This document shows, piece after piece, positions 1 through 7,010 of a stretch of DNA of 14,347 nt. The stretch spans positions 1-14,347 of the forward strand of contig DASZMJ010000107.1 of NCBI GenBank assembly GCA_035551935.1. Direction: 5' to 3'. The position numbers and the translations under genes were made by a program. The stretch's first letter is position 1. Each line of letters opens with the position of its first letter. A model generated the notes under the pieces. That model made no database searches. It saw only the letters and a program-made list of their open reading frames with translations, and was not told where the DNA came from. Source of the DNA: DASZMJ01 sp035551935 (GTDB lineage: Bacteria; Planctomycetota; Planctomycetia; Isosphaerales; Isosphaeraceae).

Positions 1-2
1 AG

Positions 3-806
3 ATGATCGCGGCGCGGAGGAAGATCGGCCCGCGGAACTACTTCATCGCCGATGCGCTGACCCTCAAGGCCGATTACATCATGGCGACGAACCCGGCCGA
101 AGCGGAGCCGCTCTGCCTCGAGGCCACGGACCTCTTCCTGACCAGGCCGGAGCTCTGGTGCTCGAGCCATACGATCAGCGTCCAGAACCTCCTGGAACTC
201 TCCCAGCGAGCCGATACGATCGAGCACTCCGAGCGGCTCGCGCGCCTGGCGGTGGCGGCCGGCGACAAGCTCTGGGACGCGCTCCCCTTCGTCAAGATGG
301 CGGCCGGGGAGTGGCTCGCCATCTGCCACGCGCGGATGGGCAGGAATCGCGAGGCCGAGGAGGGCTACCGTCAGGTCCTCGCCGCCCGGCGCGCGTCGAG
401 CGACGCTGACGCGAAGAGGGACCTCCACAACACCCTCTGGAACTACGCCGATCTCCTCATCCGCCAGGGTCGGTACGCCGAGGCCGAGCCGCTGCTCCGC
501 GAGTCGATCCAGCTCCGCGGCGCGAAGCCGTTCGCGGGCACCTCGCTGAAGTCGGAGGCCGAGATCCTCCTCGGCAGGTGCGTCGCCGCGCGCGGCCGAT
601 TCGCCGAGGCCGAGCCGCTCCTGGTCGGCGGCCTGGAACGCATTCGGCGCGATCGGAGGGTCTACCCGCCGTTCCTCATGGATACGTACAACAGCGTCGT
701 CGCCTTCTATCAGGCGTGGGGCAAGCCCGATCGAGTCGCCCTCTGGCGGTCCAGGCGAATCGACGCCCTCTTCGTCGCGAAGCCGTTCGCGGACCGCGGA
801 TTCTGA
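3..806 (+). CDS. TPR-repeat protein, C-terminal part (5' end probably outside window)
   Basis: This is a helical-repeat protein of the tetratricopeptide class. At least three TPR-like units are visible, around residues 102-134 (ending in REAEEGYRQVLAARR), 143-175 (RYAEAEPLLRESIQL) and 184-216 (FAEAEPLLVGGLERI), each with the spaced Ala/Gly/Tyr and the AEAEPLL helix start. The C-terminus (AWGKPDRVALWRSR) resembles the ends of planctomycete proteins that fuse a Ser/Thr protein kinase to TPRs. That link is from memory of the family, and no kinase domain lies in this window. The frame is open to base 1 and the ATG at base 3 has no room for a ribosome binding site, so the gene probably begins upstream. 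TPRs mediate protein-protein contacts and no catalytic motif is seen. The next gene is convergent, with only 30 bases between the two stops. Confidence 0.75.
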   Translation: MIAARRKIGPRNYFIADALTLKADYIMATNPAEAEPLCLEATDLFLTRPELWCSSHTISVQNLLELSQRADTIEHSERLARLAVAAGDKLWDALPFVKMAAGEWLAICHARMGRNREAEEGYRQVLAARRASSDADAKRDLHNTLWNYADLLIRQGRYAEAEPLLRESIQLRGAKPFAGTSLKSEAEILLGRCVAARGRFAEAEPLLVGGLERIRRDRRVYPPFLMDTYNSVVAFYQAWGKPDRVALWRSRRIDALFVAKPFADRGF

Positions 807-836
807 GCGGGAATGGGCCCGATCCCACCACACCCT

Positions 837-2033
837 TCATCGGGCCTCGGCGATGGCCTTCGGGCCGGGAAGTTCCCGGGCGGAGGCGTCGGCGACGTGC
901 TTGAGCAGGTCGGACAGGCGGAAGGTGTGATAGGGCTGGGTCGAGGCGGGCTGGCGATCGGCGGAGGCGTTGGCGACCCAGAAGCGGGTGGTGGTGGTCT
1001 CGAAGAGGACGCTGTGGAGGTTCTCCTTCATGGCGACGGGACGGTCCATCAGGTGGCGCGCGCTCTCGGCGTCGAAGGTGCCGAGGCCCTCCTTCACCCG
1101 CTTCGCGAGCAGCTCGTAGCGGTCGCCGGCCGAGAGGAGCACGGCGTCCGGGATCGCGTGCGGCAGCCTCGGGTGCGACGCGCCCATCGCGATGGTGCCG
1201 AAGCGGTCCCAGCAGGCCTCCATGCCGACGCCTTTGCCGGTCTCGCCGTCGGCGATCACGTAATAGTATTCGCAGGTGCGCGGATGGTCGCGGAAGACGG
1301 CGACGGCCTCGTCGAGGGAATGCGAGTCTTCCAGCGCCATGCGGACGAGCAGGGCCATCGGCACGCCGTCCCAGTGGCCGCGGCCGTTGCCGCCCATCTC
1401 GCCGATCGAGACGCGCTCGGCATTCATGCCGGTGACGCTGCCGATGAAGCCGGCGAAGGTCACGTTGACGAACGGCACCTTCCCCTCGGGCTCGGCGACG
1501 ACGAGCACGGCGTGGTCCTGGAGCTTCCAGTCGCAGCCGTAGTCGAGGATTCGGCCGTGGTAGAGGGTGCCGTCCTTCGTCGCCGAGCCGGACAGCGCGA
1601 AGCCGGAGCAGTGGAAGAGCTCGGGGATAAAGTTTGCGGCGATGACGTCCTTCGGGTCCAAGCCGGCGCCGTCGGCGACCCCGCGCAACTCGTCGTAGAA
1701 CCGGGCCGGCGCGAACTTGCGCTGGCGCTCGGCGATCATGCTGATGACCGCCTTCGGCCCGAGCTTCACGCCGGCGAGCTCGACGGTGACGTCCCTGGCC
1801 TTCACGTCGAAGAGGAAGTGGACGAGTTCCTTGATGTCGTCCTTGAGCAGGGCCCCGTGCTGGAAGCCCATCTCGTAGGGCGTCCCCTTGACGTGGAGGA
1901 CCTTGTACCCGTCCACCTCCTCGAGGAAGCCCGCGCCGCACCGCGCGACCGTCTTCGACTCCGCCCGCGCCGCCGTCGCCGACAGCGCGACGACCAGCAC
2001 CAAGGCGAGCCCGCGCCATGCCCTTCGAGCCAT
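837..2033 (-). CDS. Secreted C45-type Ntn-hydrolase / acyl-CoA:6-APA acyltransferase-like protein
   Basis: The 398-residue product starts with an export signal (positive MARRAWR, hydrophobic LALVLVVALSA, AxA-type cleavage at ARA/E near residue 24), so it probably acts outside the cytoplasm. The mature part shows the C45 (isopenicillin N acyltransferase-like) fold signature: a GTPYEMGFQHG motif near residues 50-60, then the presumed nucleophile Cys142 in FHCSGFAL, followed by T-DGTLYHGRILDYG (residues 152-166). In this family the Cys becomes the N-terminal residue after self-cleavage and hydrolyses or transfers acyl groups on amide bonds. GxxGSVTGMNAERVSIGEMGG and the late EN-HSVLFE-TTTRFWVANAS also fit. 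The substrate cannot be told from sequence. The start is supported by AAGGGGG about 8 bases upstream (minus strand of 2040-2047). It stands alone, convergent with the TPR gene and divergent from the PepSY gene. Confidence 0.85.
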   Translation of the reverse strand: MARRAWRGLALVLVVALSATAARAESKTVARCGAGFLEEVDGYKVLHVKGTPYEMGFQHGALLKDDIKELVHFLFDVKARDVTVELAGVKLGPKAVISMIAERQRKFAPARFYDELRGVADGAGLDPKDVIAANFIPELFHCSGFALSGSATKDGTLYHGRILDYGCDWKLQDHAVLVVAEPEGKVPFVNVTFAGFIGSVTGMNAERVSIGEMGGNGRGHWDGVPMALLVRMALEDSHSLDEAVAVFRDHPRTCEYYYVIADGETGKGVGMEACWDRFGTIAMGASHPRLPHAIPDAVLLSAGDRYELLAKRVKEGLGTFDAESARHLMDRPVAMKENLHSVLFETTTTRFWVANASADRQPASTQPYHTFRLSDLLKHVADASARELPGPKAIAEAR

Positions 2034-2416
2034 CTCATGCCCCCTTTCCCCGGCCGCCGATCGTGCGACGCGCGAACCGTCGCTCCCGCTTCGATACTCT
2101 ACCCGCGCCGGGCCCCTCGGGCGAGGCCGAACCGCCCCGCACGCCGGCCATCATGAACGCCTCATCAAGCGGGGCAGGGCGTGTGCAACACGCCGTCCGG
2201 GATTCGGCGTGTTGCACCGCCCTACCCCGATCGAAGAATCGGACGGTCCTGGCACCGGGCCTGCCATCGTGGACGGGGCACCGCTGTTCTCGATAAAGTG
2301 GTTCTTAGCCCCCGTTCACGGCTCGCTTACCGCCTTCGTTTATGGTAGGACGCGGCCGTCGTGGGCGTCCGGCCGGGAGCCGGGGACGCGGCGGAGATGA
2401 TCCCAAGGGGAATGCC
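2034..2416. other. Divergent intergenic spacer with a palindrome, no gene
   Basis: These 383 bases lie between two divergent genes, so promoters for both must be here or just inside. I see no protein-coding frame with convincing content. The main structure is the imperfect palindrome at 2171-2228. A TATGGT hexamer at 2341-2346 lies 70 bases before the PepSY start and could be a -10 box, but the only -35-like hexamer (TTCACG, 2315-2320) is 20 bases away, which is too far for a confident call. Confidence 0.5.
2171..2228. repeat. Imperfect palindrome, 24/23-base arms
   Basis: The left arm (2171-2194) and right arm (2206-2228) are complementary at 22 of 24 positions, with one bulged base and one mismatch. 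The inner 11 bp (TGCAACACGCC, 2184-2194, with 2206-2216) are perfect, around an 11-base loop. It sits between divergent genes, so it is downstream of no gene and is unlikely to be a terminator. A dispersed REP/MITE-like palindrome or a regulatory site is more likely. Confidence 0.65.
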
Positions 2417-2893
2417 ATGCGGATCGGCATCGCGATGGCGATGGTGATGGGGCTGCTGGCGGCCGGGGCGCGGGCGGATGAGGAGAAGGTGCCGCTCGAC
2501 AAGGTGCCGGCGGCGATCATGAAGACCGTCAAGGACAGGTACCCCGGCGCGAAGATCAAGGAGGCGTCCAAGGAGGTCGACAAGGGCAAGACGACCTACG
2601 AGGTCGCCATCGAACACGAGTCGCATGCCCTCGACCTGGCCCTGAAGCCCGACGGCACCCTGCTGGAGATCGAGCAGGCGATGGAGGTCAAGGACCTGCC
2701 GGCCAAGGTCGCCGATGCGCTCAAGAAGAAGTACCCGCAGGCCAAGCTCAACAAGGCCGAGAAGCTGACCGCCTTCGAGGACGGCAAGGAGGAGGTCGAA
2801 TACGAGGTCGTCGTCGAGGAGGCCGGCAAGAAGCCGTTCGAGGTCGTCGTCGAGCCCGACGGGACGATCGAGGAGCCCGAAGCGGCGAAGTGA
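2417..2893 (+). CDS. Exported protein with two PepSY-like domains
   Basis: This 158-residue product has a short signal peptide (MRIGIAMAMVMGLLAAGARA, cleavage likely after residue 20) and two similar domains of about 65 residues. Domain 1 (about 25-88) carries VPAAIMKTVKDRYPGAKI, a YEV strand, and LKPDGTLLEIE. Domain 2 (about 91-153) repeats this as LPAKVADALKKKYPQAKL, YEVVVEE and VEPDGTIEEPE. The pattern helix, (K)YPxAK, strand, then DGT is that of PepSY-like periplasmic proteins, which often sit next to two-component systems and may act as sensors or inhibitors there. The start at 2417 is chosen because AAGGGG lies 6 bases upstream and the signal peptide begins directly there. A longer frame from 2342 lacks both. 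The response regulator follows after 22 bases, so co-transcription is likely. A role as accessory sensor of that system is inference. Confidence 0.85.
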   Translation: MRIGIAMAMVMGLLAAGARADEEKVPLDKVPAAIMKTVKDRYPGAKIKEASKEVDKGKTTYEVAIEHESHALDLALKPDGTLLEIEQAMEVKDLPAKVADALKKKYPQAKLNKAEKLTAFEDGKEEVEYEVVVEEAGKKPFEVVVEPDGTIEEPEAAK

Positions 2894-2915
2894 CCGGCGG
2901 GAGGGGGACGGGACG

Positions 2916-3602
2916 ATGGGCATCCGCATCCTGGTCGTCGAGGACGAGCGCGCGATCGCCGACTTCGTCGTCCGCGGCCTGCGCGAGGAGGGGTTCGTCG
3001 TCGAGCACGCCGCCGACGGCGACTCGGCCGAGCACGCGCTGCGCGGCGGCGACTGGGACGCGGTCCTGCTCGACCTCGGCCTGCCCGGCCCCGACGGCCT
3101 GGCCGTCCTGAAGATGTACCGGCGCGGCGGCGGCGCCGCGCCGGTCTTGATCCTCACCGCCCGCGACGCCGTCGCCGACCGCGTCCGCGGGCTCGACGAG
3201 GGGGCGGACGACTATCTCTGCAAGCCGTTCGCCTTCGACGAGCTGCTCGCCCGCATCCGCGCCTTGGTCCGCCGCCGCGACCGGGCGCAGGACCTCGTCC
3301 TAGGCTTCGGCGACATCACGCTCGACCTCGTGGGCCAGAAGGCCGCCCGAGCGGGCCACGCGCTGGACCTGACGGCCAAGGAGCAGGCGCTCCTGATCTT
3401 CTTCCTCCGGCACCCCGACCAGGTGCTCTCGCGGACGCGGATCTACGAGCACGTCTGGGACGAGCATTATGACGGCCTCTCCAACACGCTCGAGGTCCAC
3501 GTCATGGAGCTTCGGCGCAAGCTCGAGGCGCACGGGCCGCGGGTGATCCAGACGGTCCGCGGCCGTGGCTACCGGCTCGGCGCCTCGGCGGAGGGCGCGT
3601 GA
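2916..3602 (+). CDS. OmpR/PhoB-family response regulator
   Basis: This cytoplasmic transcription factor is phosphorylated by a sensor kinase. The receiver domain (about 1-118) has the acidic pair Asp10/Glu11, phosphoacceptor Asp53 in LLDLGLPGPDG, Thr81 in LILTARD and Lys103 in CKPF. All key residues are present. The C-terminal winged helix (about 128-224) has LTAKEQALLIFFLRHPDQVLSR, an EHVWD turn, the recognition helix SNTLEVHVMELRRKL and the wing QTVRGRGYRLG. The 228-residue length is normal. A purine-rich GGGAGGGGGACGGG precedes the ATG. The gene lies 22 bases after the PepSY-like gene and one base before the histidine kinase, so the three form one operon and the regulator's partner is almost certainly that kinase. 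Target genes cannot be read from this window. Confidence 0.95.
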   Translation: MGIRILVVEDERAIADFVVRGLREEGFVVEHAADGDSAEHALRGGDWDAVLLDLGLPGPDGLAVLKMYRRGGGAAPVLILTARDAVADRVRGLDEGADDYLCKPFAFDELLARIRALVRRRDRAQDLVLGFGDITLDLVGQKAARAGHALDLTAKEQALLIFFLRHPDQVLSRTRIYEHVWDEHYDGLSNTLEVHVMELRRKLEAHGPRVIQTVRGRGYRLGASAEGA

Positions 3603-3603
3603 G

Positions 3604-5133
3604 ATGAGCCTGGCCAATCGCCTCTCGGCCTTCTTCCTCGCGGCGCTGGGGCTGGTCCTCGTCGGCTTCTCGGGGACGCTCTACTTGCTCGCCCGCACCT
3701 ACCTCGACCGCCAGGTCGACGACCACCTCCGTTCGACGCTGGCCGTCTTGACGGCCGGGGCCGAGATCCACCGCCACGACGTCGAGTGGGAGCCGCAGGA
3801 GCGCATCCTCCCCCTCGGCCAGGACGCCGGCCCCGACCGGCCCCGCTGGCTCGTCCTCGACGGCCGGGGGCGCCGGATCGACCGCTCCCGCAACCTCGAC
3901 GACGCCGAACTGACCCCCGAATGGACCCCTCGGCCGGGGACGACCGTGCTGCCGACTCGACTCAAGGACCGGCGCGGCTTGCCCTGGAAGGTCGCCCAGA
4001 ACCGGCTCGTGCCCGATCGCGAGGGCGTCGATCCCCGCGAGTTCGAGCACCCGGGCCGTAAGCACCAGGCGCTGGTGCTTACGGCCTTCGTCCCGACCGG
4101 CCCGGCCGAGGAGGCCCTGGCGACGCTCGGCGTGGCCTTGGCGGGGACCTCGGCGGCGCTCTGGGCCCTGGCGGCCTTGCTCGGCCGCCGGCTCTGCCGC
4201 AAGGCCCTTGCCCCCTTGATCGCGATGGTCGCCTCGGCCCGGGGGGTCGACCCGGCCGACCCCGGCTGGTCGCTGGCCGAAGTCGGCGCCGACGACGAGC
4301 TCGACCAGCTCCGCCGCGCCTTCAACGACCTGCTGGCCCGGCTCCGCGTCGCCTTCGAGCGCCAGCGCCGCTTCAGCGGCGACGCCTCGCACCAGCTCCG
4401 GACCCCGTTGACCGCCCTGATCGGCCAGATCGAGGTCGCGCTGCGCCGCGATCGGTCCGCCGAGGAGTACCGTCGCGTGCTCGTGACCGCCCTCGAACAG
4501 GCCGAGCACCTGCGGCGGATCGTCGAGGCACTCCTGTTCCTCAGCCGCGCCGAGGCCGACGCGGCCCTGCCCGACGTCGAGCCGCTGGACCTCCCCACCT
4601 GGCTCGCCGAACACCTCGCCCGCCGCGGCGAAGGCCCTCGCGCCGACGACCTGCACTTCGAGCCGGCCCGCGGCCCGCTGGTCGTCCGCGCCCACGCCCC
4701 GCTGCTCGGCCAGTTGCTCGACAACCTGCTCGACAACGCCGCCAAGTACAGCCCGGCCGGCACGCCGATCGTGGTCGCGACGGCCCGCGAAGGCCCCTGG
4801 GGGATCTTCGCCGTGATTGACTCCGGCCCCGGCATCCCGCCCGAAGACGTCCCCCGCATCTTCGAGCCCTTCTATCGCTCCCCCCGCGCCCTGCGGCTCG
4901 GCCGCCCCGGAGTCGGCCTTGGCCTGTCAATCGCCCGTCGCATCGCCGAGGCCCTCGGCGGCACGATCCGCGTCCTCGCGCCCGATCGCGGCGGTGCCCG
5001 CTTCGAGGTCCTCCTCCCCGCGATCATCGAGGACGCCGCCGATCACCCCCAGCTCGCCAACGGGATGGCCGGCTCGTCGATCCCGCGCCACGGCCCCCCC
5101 GTCGCGGCCCTCCCCCACCAGCGGGGCAAGTGA
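3604..5133 (+). CDS. Membrane-bound sensor histidine kinase (HAMP-HisKA-HATPase)
   Basis: This 509-residue sensor kinase partners the adjacent regulator. Membrane segment 1 spans about residues 8-30, followed by an extracytoplasmic sensor domain to about 170. Membrane segment 2 is at about 172-195, then a HAMP-like linker (RRAFNDLLARLRVAFERQRRF at its end). The HisKA motif FSGDASHQLRTPLTALIGQIE has phosphoacceptor His263. The ATPase domain has the N box DNLLDNAAKYS (Asn374, Asn378), G1 box DSGPGIPP (Asp406), the F box IFEPFYR and G2 box GVGLGLSIA (436-443). A tail of about 36 residues (ending PHQRGK) follows the catalytic core and has no recognisable domain. The start at 3604 is one base after the regulator's stop and gives a normal N-terminus. 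An ATG 39 bases upstream would only add a basic stretch. The sensor domain contains a perfect palindrome at 4054-4086, encoding GRKHQALVLTA. PepSY-like neighbours suggest an envelope or cation signal, but the ligand is unknown. Confidence 0.95.
   Translation: MSLANRLSAFFLAALGLVLVGFSGTLYLLARTYLDRQVDDHLRSTLAVLTAGAEIHRHDVEWEPQERILPLGQDAGPDRPRWLVLDGRGRRIDRSRNLDDAELTPEWTPRPGTTVLPTRLKDRRGLPWKVAQNRLVPDREGVDPREFEHPGRKHQALVLTAFVPTGPAEEALATLGVALAGTSAALWALAALLGRRLCRKALAPLIAMVASARGVDPADPGWSLAEVGADDELDQLRRAFNDLLARLRVAFERQRRFSGDASHQLRTPLTALIGQIEVALRRDRSAEEYRRVLVTALEQAEHLRRIVEALLFLSRAEADAALPDVEPLDLPTWLAEHLARRGEGPRADDLHFEPARGPLVVRAHAPLLGQLLDNLLDNAAKYSPAGTPIVVATAREGPWGIFAVIDSGPGIPPEDVPRIFEPFYRSPRALRLGRPGVGLGLSIARRIAEALGGTIRVLAPDRGGARFEVLLPAIIEDAADHPQLANGMAGSSIPRHGPPVAALPHQRGK
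4054..4086. repeat. Perfect 15-bp inverted repeat inside the histidine kinase gene
   Basis: GGCCGTAAGCACCAG (4054-4068) is followed by a 3-base spacer GCG and its exact reverse complement (4072-4086). The 33 bases are a multiple of three and are read in frame, so the kinase stays open. A perfect 15-bp stem with a 3-base loop is very unlikely by chance in a window of this size. The site falls in the extracytoplasmic domain just before membrane segment 2. It looks like a palindromic repeat inserted into, or formed within, a coding region. Confidence 0.8.
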
Positions 5134-5823
5134 ACGATTGGGGTCCTCAACAGCCCTCGATCCCCTCCATTCGTCGTGTGAACTGGTTTGCTCGGTCGGG
5201 AGGCAGCGACCGTCGAGGTCGCATCTCGCCGCCTTCGCCGACAGGGTGTGGGTGAGGCCTTGCCCGGTCCGAGCGGAGAATGTTGAGTGGAGGGTCCTTC
5301 CTGTCGAAGTCGCGGGAACGCTGCGCTTCGACGAGGAGGAGCGGGCGACGAATCGGCGAGAGTTACGGGTCGAGTGATGCGGTGTGACAAGGAAACCGCC
5401 GCTGCGCACCACTTGATGCGGCGGCTGGCAGGCGGTTTCCTCGGTTATCGGGTCCAAGACCGCCTGCGATCACCGCATCAACGTCATCCGATATCCCGTG
5501 ATCTCCGAATGATTTCCCATTCGGAAGTCAATGTCATGGAACGAGTTGGGTGCGGTCGATGACGCAACGGGCCGGGCGTCTGCGCGGTGGGATCGGGGCA
5601 ATTGTGCCACTTTTTGGAACGAGGATCGCGATAGGCCCGATGCGAGGTCACGATCACGACCTCCGGCGCCTTCCGCGACGCCGGGCGGCCGGATCGGGAC
5701 CGTGGCGAGGACGAACCCGACATCCTGCGGATACGGAAGACGCCCGGACGCCCGCGCGGCGCCGCCGATCGCGGTACGCGCCGAGGGGTGGGATGGGCCT
5801 CGACCGCGAGAGGAACGCACCCC
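5134..5823. other. 690-base stretch with no convincing gene
   Basis: No frame here has a credible start, composition or recognisable product. Short frames in several phases overlap one another. The segment 5180-5300, read on the minus strand, contains CCTCACCCACACCCTGTCGG. This resembles the degenerate CCTCACCC-type repeats common between bacterial genes and may be a decayed dispersed repeat (low confidence). Small stems occur at 5303-5332 (7-bp arms), 5391-5440 (10-bp arms) and 5504-5525 (8-bp arms). The last part, 5540-5823, presumably holds the promoter and leader of the next gene, but I see no clear -35/-10 pair. Confidence 0.5.
5391..5440 (+). other. Hairpin with 10-bp arms and an alternative inner stem
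   Basis: GGAAACCGCC (5391-5400) pairs perfectly with GGCGGTTTCC (5431-5440) around a 30-base loop. The bases GCCGC at 5397-5401 can instead pair with GCGGC inside the loop (extended by CGCA/TGCG), giving a competing stem with a small bulge. No T-run follows. It lies 258 bases after the kinase stop, so it could end that operon's transcript, or be a structured leader or a repeat remnant. Confidence 0.4.
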
Positions 5824-6729
5824 ATGAGCATCATCACCCTCCGACTCCGACGTCCCGGCCAGGTCCGGCGGCGGAATCCGGCCGGCTTCCGGCCGGCGAT
5901 CGACGGCCTTGAGGCGCGGACCGTCATGTCCGGGCCCGGGACGATGGCCCCGCCGGTCCACGTCCAATCGATCGGCTTCCCGAGCCCGCACCAGTTGACG
6001 CAATCGATGGTGCCGATCTCCGTCACCGGCGTGGCAGTCTCGAACAACCAGCTCGTCGCCGACGTCCAGATCGGCTCCCATACGATCGCCGTGCCGGTGA
6101 CGCTCTCGGTCACCTCGGGCGCGTCGGCCTCGGCCAGTCCGAACGCCGCGGCCACGACGCCGATCCTCGAGTTGCACCTGGCGCCGATCGACCTCAACTT
6201 GCTCGGCCTCGAGGTCAAGACCAGCAACATCTGCCTCGACATCACCGCCCAGAGCGGCCCGGGGAACCTGCTCGGCAACCTCCTGACTGACGTCGCTAAC
6301 CTGCTCAACGGCGGCACGTCGCTGGGCAACATCCTGGGCGGCCTGAGCCCGTCGCAGCTTACTACGCTGACCAATGGCATCACCGGCCTGCTCAACGGCG
6401 TCCTCGGCGCGCTCTCGTCGCCGACATCGGTCTCGGCATCCGGCACGACCGCCGGCACCCCCGCGACGGCGGCAAGCCCGACCTCGACGCCGGTGCTTCA
6501 CCTGTCGCTCGGGCCGGTCAACCTGAACCTGCTCGGCCTGGACGTCCACCTCGACAACTGCAACAACGGCCCGGTGACGCTCGACATCACCGCCAACAAC
6601 GGCCCCGGCAACCTGCTCGGCAACCTGATCTCCGACGTCGCGCACCTGCTCGACAGCAACGCCAGCATCACGGCCCTGACCGTGGCCCTGAACAAGACCG
6701 CCGGCACGATCACGAGCCTGCTCGGCTGA
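5824..6729 (+). CDS. Exported planctomycete protein with LExR-type N-terminus and two internal repeats
   Basis: I do not recognise a function for this 301-residue product. The N-terminus is basic (LRLRRPGQVRRRN) and then carries FRPAIDGLEARTVMSG (22-37). This fits the LEPR-XLL type motif found at the start of many planctomycete exported or surface proteins. The rest is rich in Ser, Thr, Ala, Asn, Gly and Leu. Two similar blocks are clear: about 112-163 (LELHLAPIDLNLLGLEV, then Cys137, LDITAQSGPGNLLGNLL) and about 222-277 (LHLSLGPVNLNLLGLDV, then Cys246, LDITANNGPGNLLGNLI). They are separated by a low-complexity Ser/Thr/Ala linker. The start at 5824 is chosen because GAGAGGA lies 9 bases upstream and the LExR motif then falls at the usual distance. 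The gene stands alone and is followed by a strong hairpin terminator. A structural or matrix role at the cell surface is a guess. Confidence 0.85.
   Translation: MSIITLRLRRPGQVRRRNPAGFRPAIDGLEARTVMSGPGTMAPPVHVQSIGFPSPHQLTQSMVPISVTGVAVSNNQLVADVQIGSHTIAVPVTLSVTSGASASASPNAAATTPILELHLAPIDLNLLGLEVKTSNICLDITAQSGPGNLLGNLLTDVANLLNGGTSLGNILGGLSPSQLTTLTNGITGLLNGVLGALSSPTSVSASGTTAGTPATAASPTSTPVLHLSLGPVNLNLLGLDVHLDNCNNGPVTLDITANNGPGNLLGNLISDVAHLLDSNASITALTVALNKTAGTITSLLG
6157..6654 (+). repeat. Internal duplication within the LExR-type exported protein
   Basis: Two coding blocks, 6157-6312 and 6487-6654, encode clearly related sequences, each of the form L-LHL-P-(I/V)(D/N)LNLLGL(E/D)V, one Cys, LDITA-(S/N)GPGNLLGNL(L/I)(T/S)DVA-LL. 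Many codons also match, so the duplication is either fairly recent or kept similar by selection. The second block carries a 4-residue longer loop (NCNNGPV). Confidence 0.85.
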
Positions 6730-6813
6730 ACCTCGGTGGAGGGCCGAACGGCGCACGGAGGCGCCCGCCGGCCCCCGCGCCATTTCCGATAACAATCCTC
6801 CTTACAAGACTCG

Positions 6814-6855
6814 GCGAGGGCGCCGGGGAGGCCATCGTCTCCCCGGCGCCCTCGC
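6814..6855 (+). terminator. GC-rich terminator-like hairpin
   Basis: The 17-base arms 6814-6830 (GCGAGGGCGCCGGGGAG) and 6839-6855 are perfectly complementary around an 8-base loop. The hairpin lies 84 bases after the stop of the LExR-type protein and before the promoter of the next cluster. Only a weak T-rich stretch (TGCCTTGT) follows, so it is not a classical T-tailed terminator. GC-rich stems without a strong T-run are plausible in such genomes. Confidence 0.7.
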
Positions 6856-6898
6856 TGCCTTGTCGCCGACTGGCCGCGATGCCGCGGGCCGGTCGGGA

Positions 6899-6927
6899 TT
6901 GTTGGATTATCCCGCGTTGATTATACT
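6899..6927 (+). promoter_or_regulatory. Housekeeping-sigma-like promoter before the small-gene cluster
   Basis: TTGTTG (6899-6904) and TATACT (6922-6927) are separated by 17 bases, matching the TTGACA-17-TATAAT pattern at 4 and 5 of 6 positions. The region is AT-rich against a GC-rich background. Transcription would start near 6934, leaving about 75 bases of leader before the first small gene, and it could also serve the rimO run downstream. This is a sequence match only. Confidence 0.5.
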
Positions 6928-7010
6928 GGGACGTTTCCGGCCGGCACCGCAACCTTCTTAAGGAATCCCGAGGGCGTGTGACGGTTCGCGACGCCGAGGC
7001 CCGCTGACCG

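Noticed and set aside
676..2156. 447-residue frames on both strands over the C45-type gene
   Set aside because: Low-complexity Arg/Gly/Ala-rich or Val/Gly/Asp-rich translations in shadow phases. The 398-residue minus-strand frame has the signal peptide and catalytic motif.
3502..4695. 397-residue minus-strand frame opposite the histidine kinase
   Set aside because: It is antisense to a gene with all kinase motifs and has no recognisable content of its own.
5134..5823. tRNA or other known structured RNA in the long non-coding stretch
   Set aside because: No cloverleaf, T-loop GGTTCGA-type box or CCA end could be found. Only short simple stems are present.
5470..6795. 441-residue minus-strand frame over the LExR-type protein
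   Set aside because: The plus strand has a ribosome binding site, an export motif and repeats. The antisense repeats are only the mirror of the duplicated modules.
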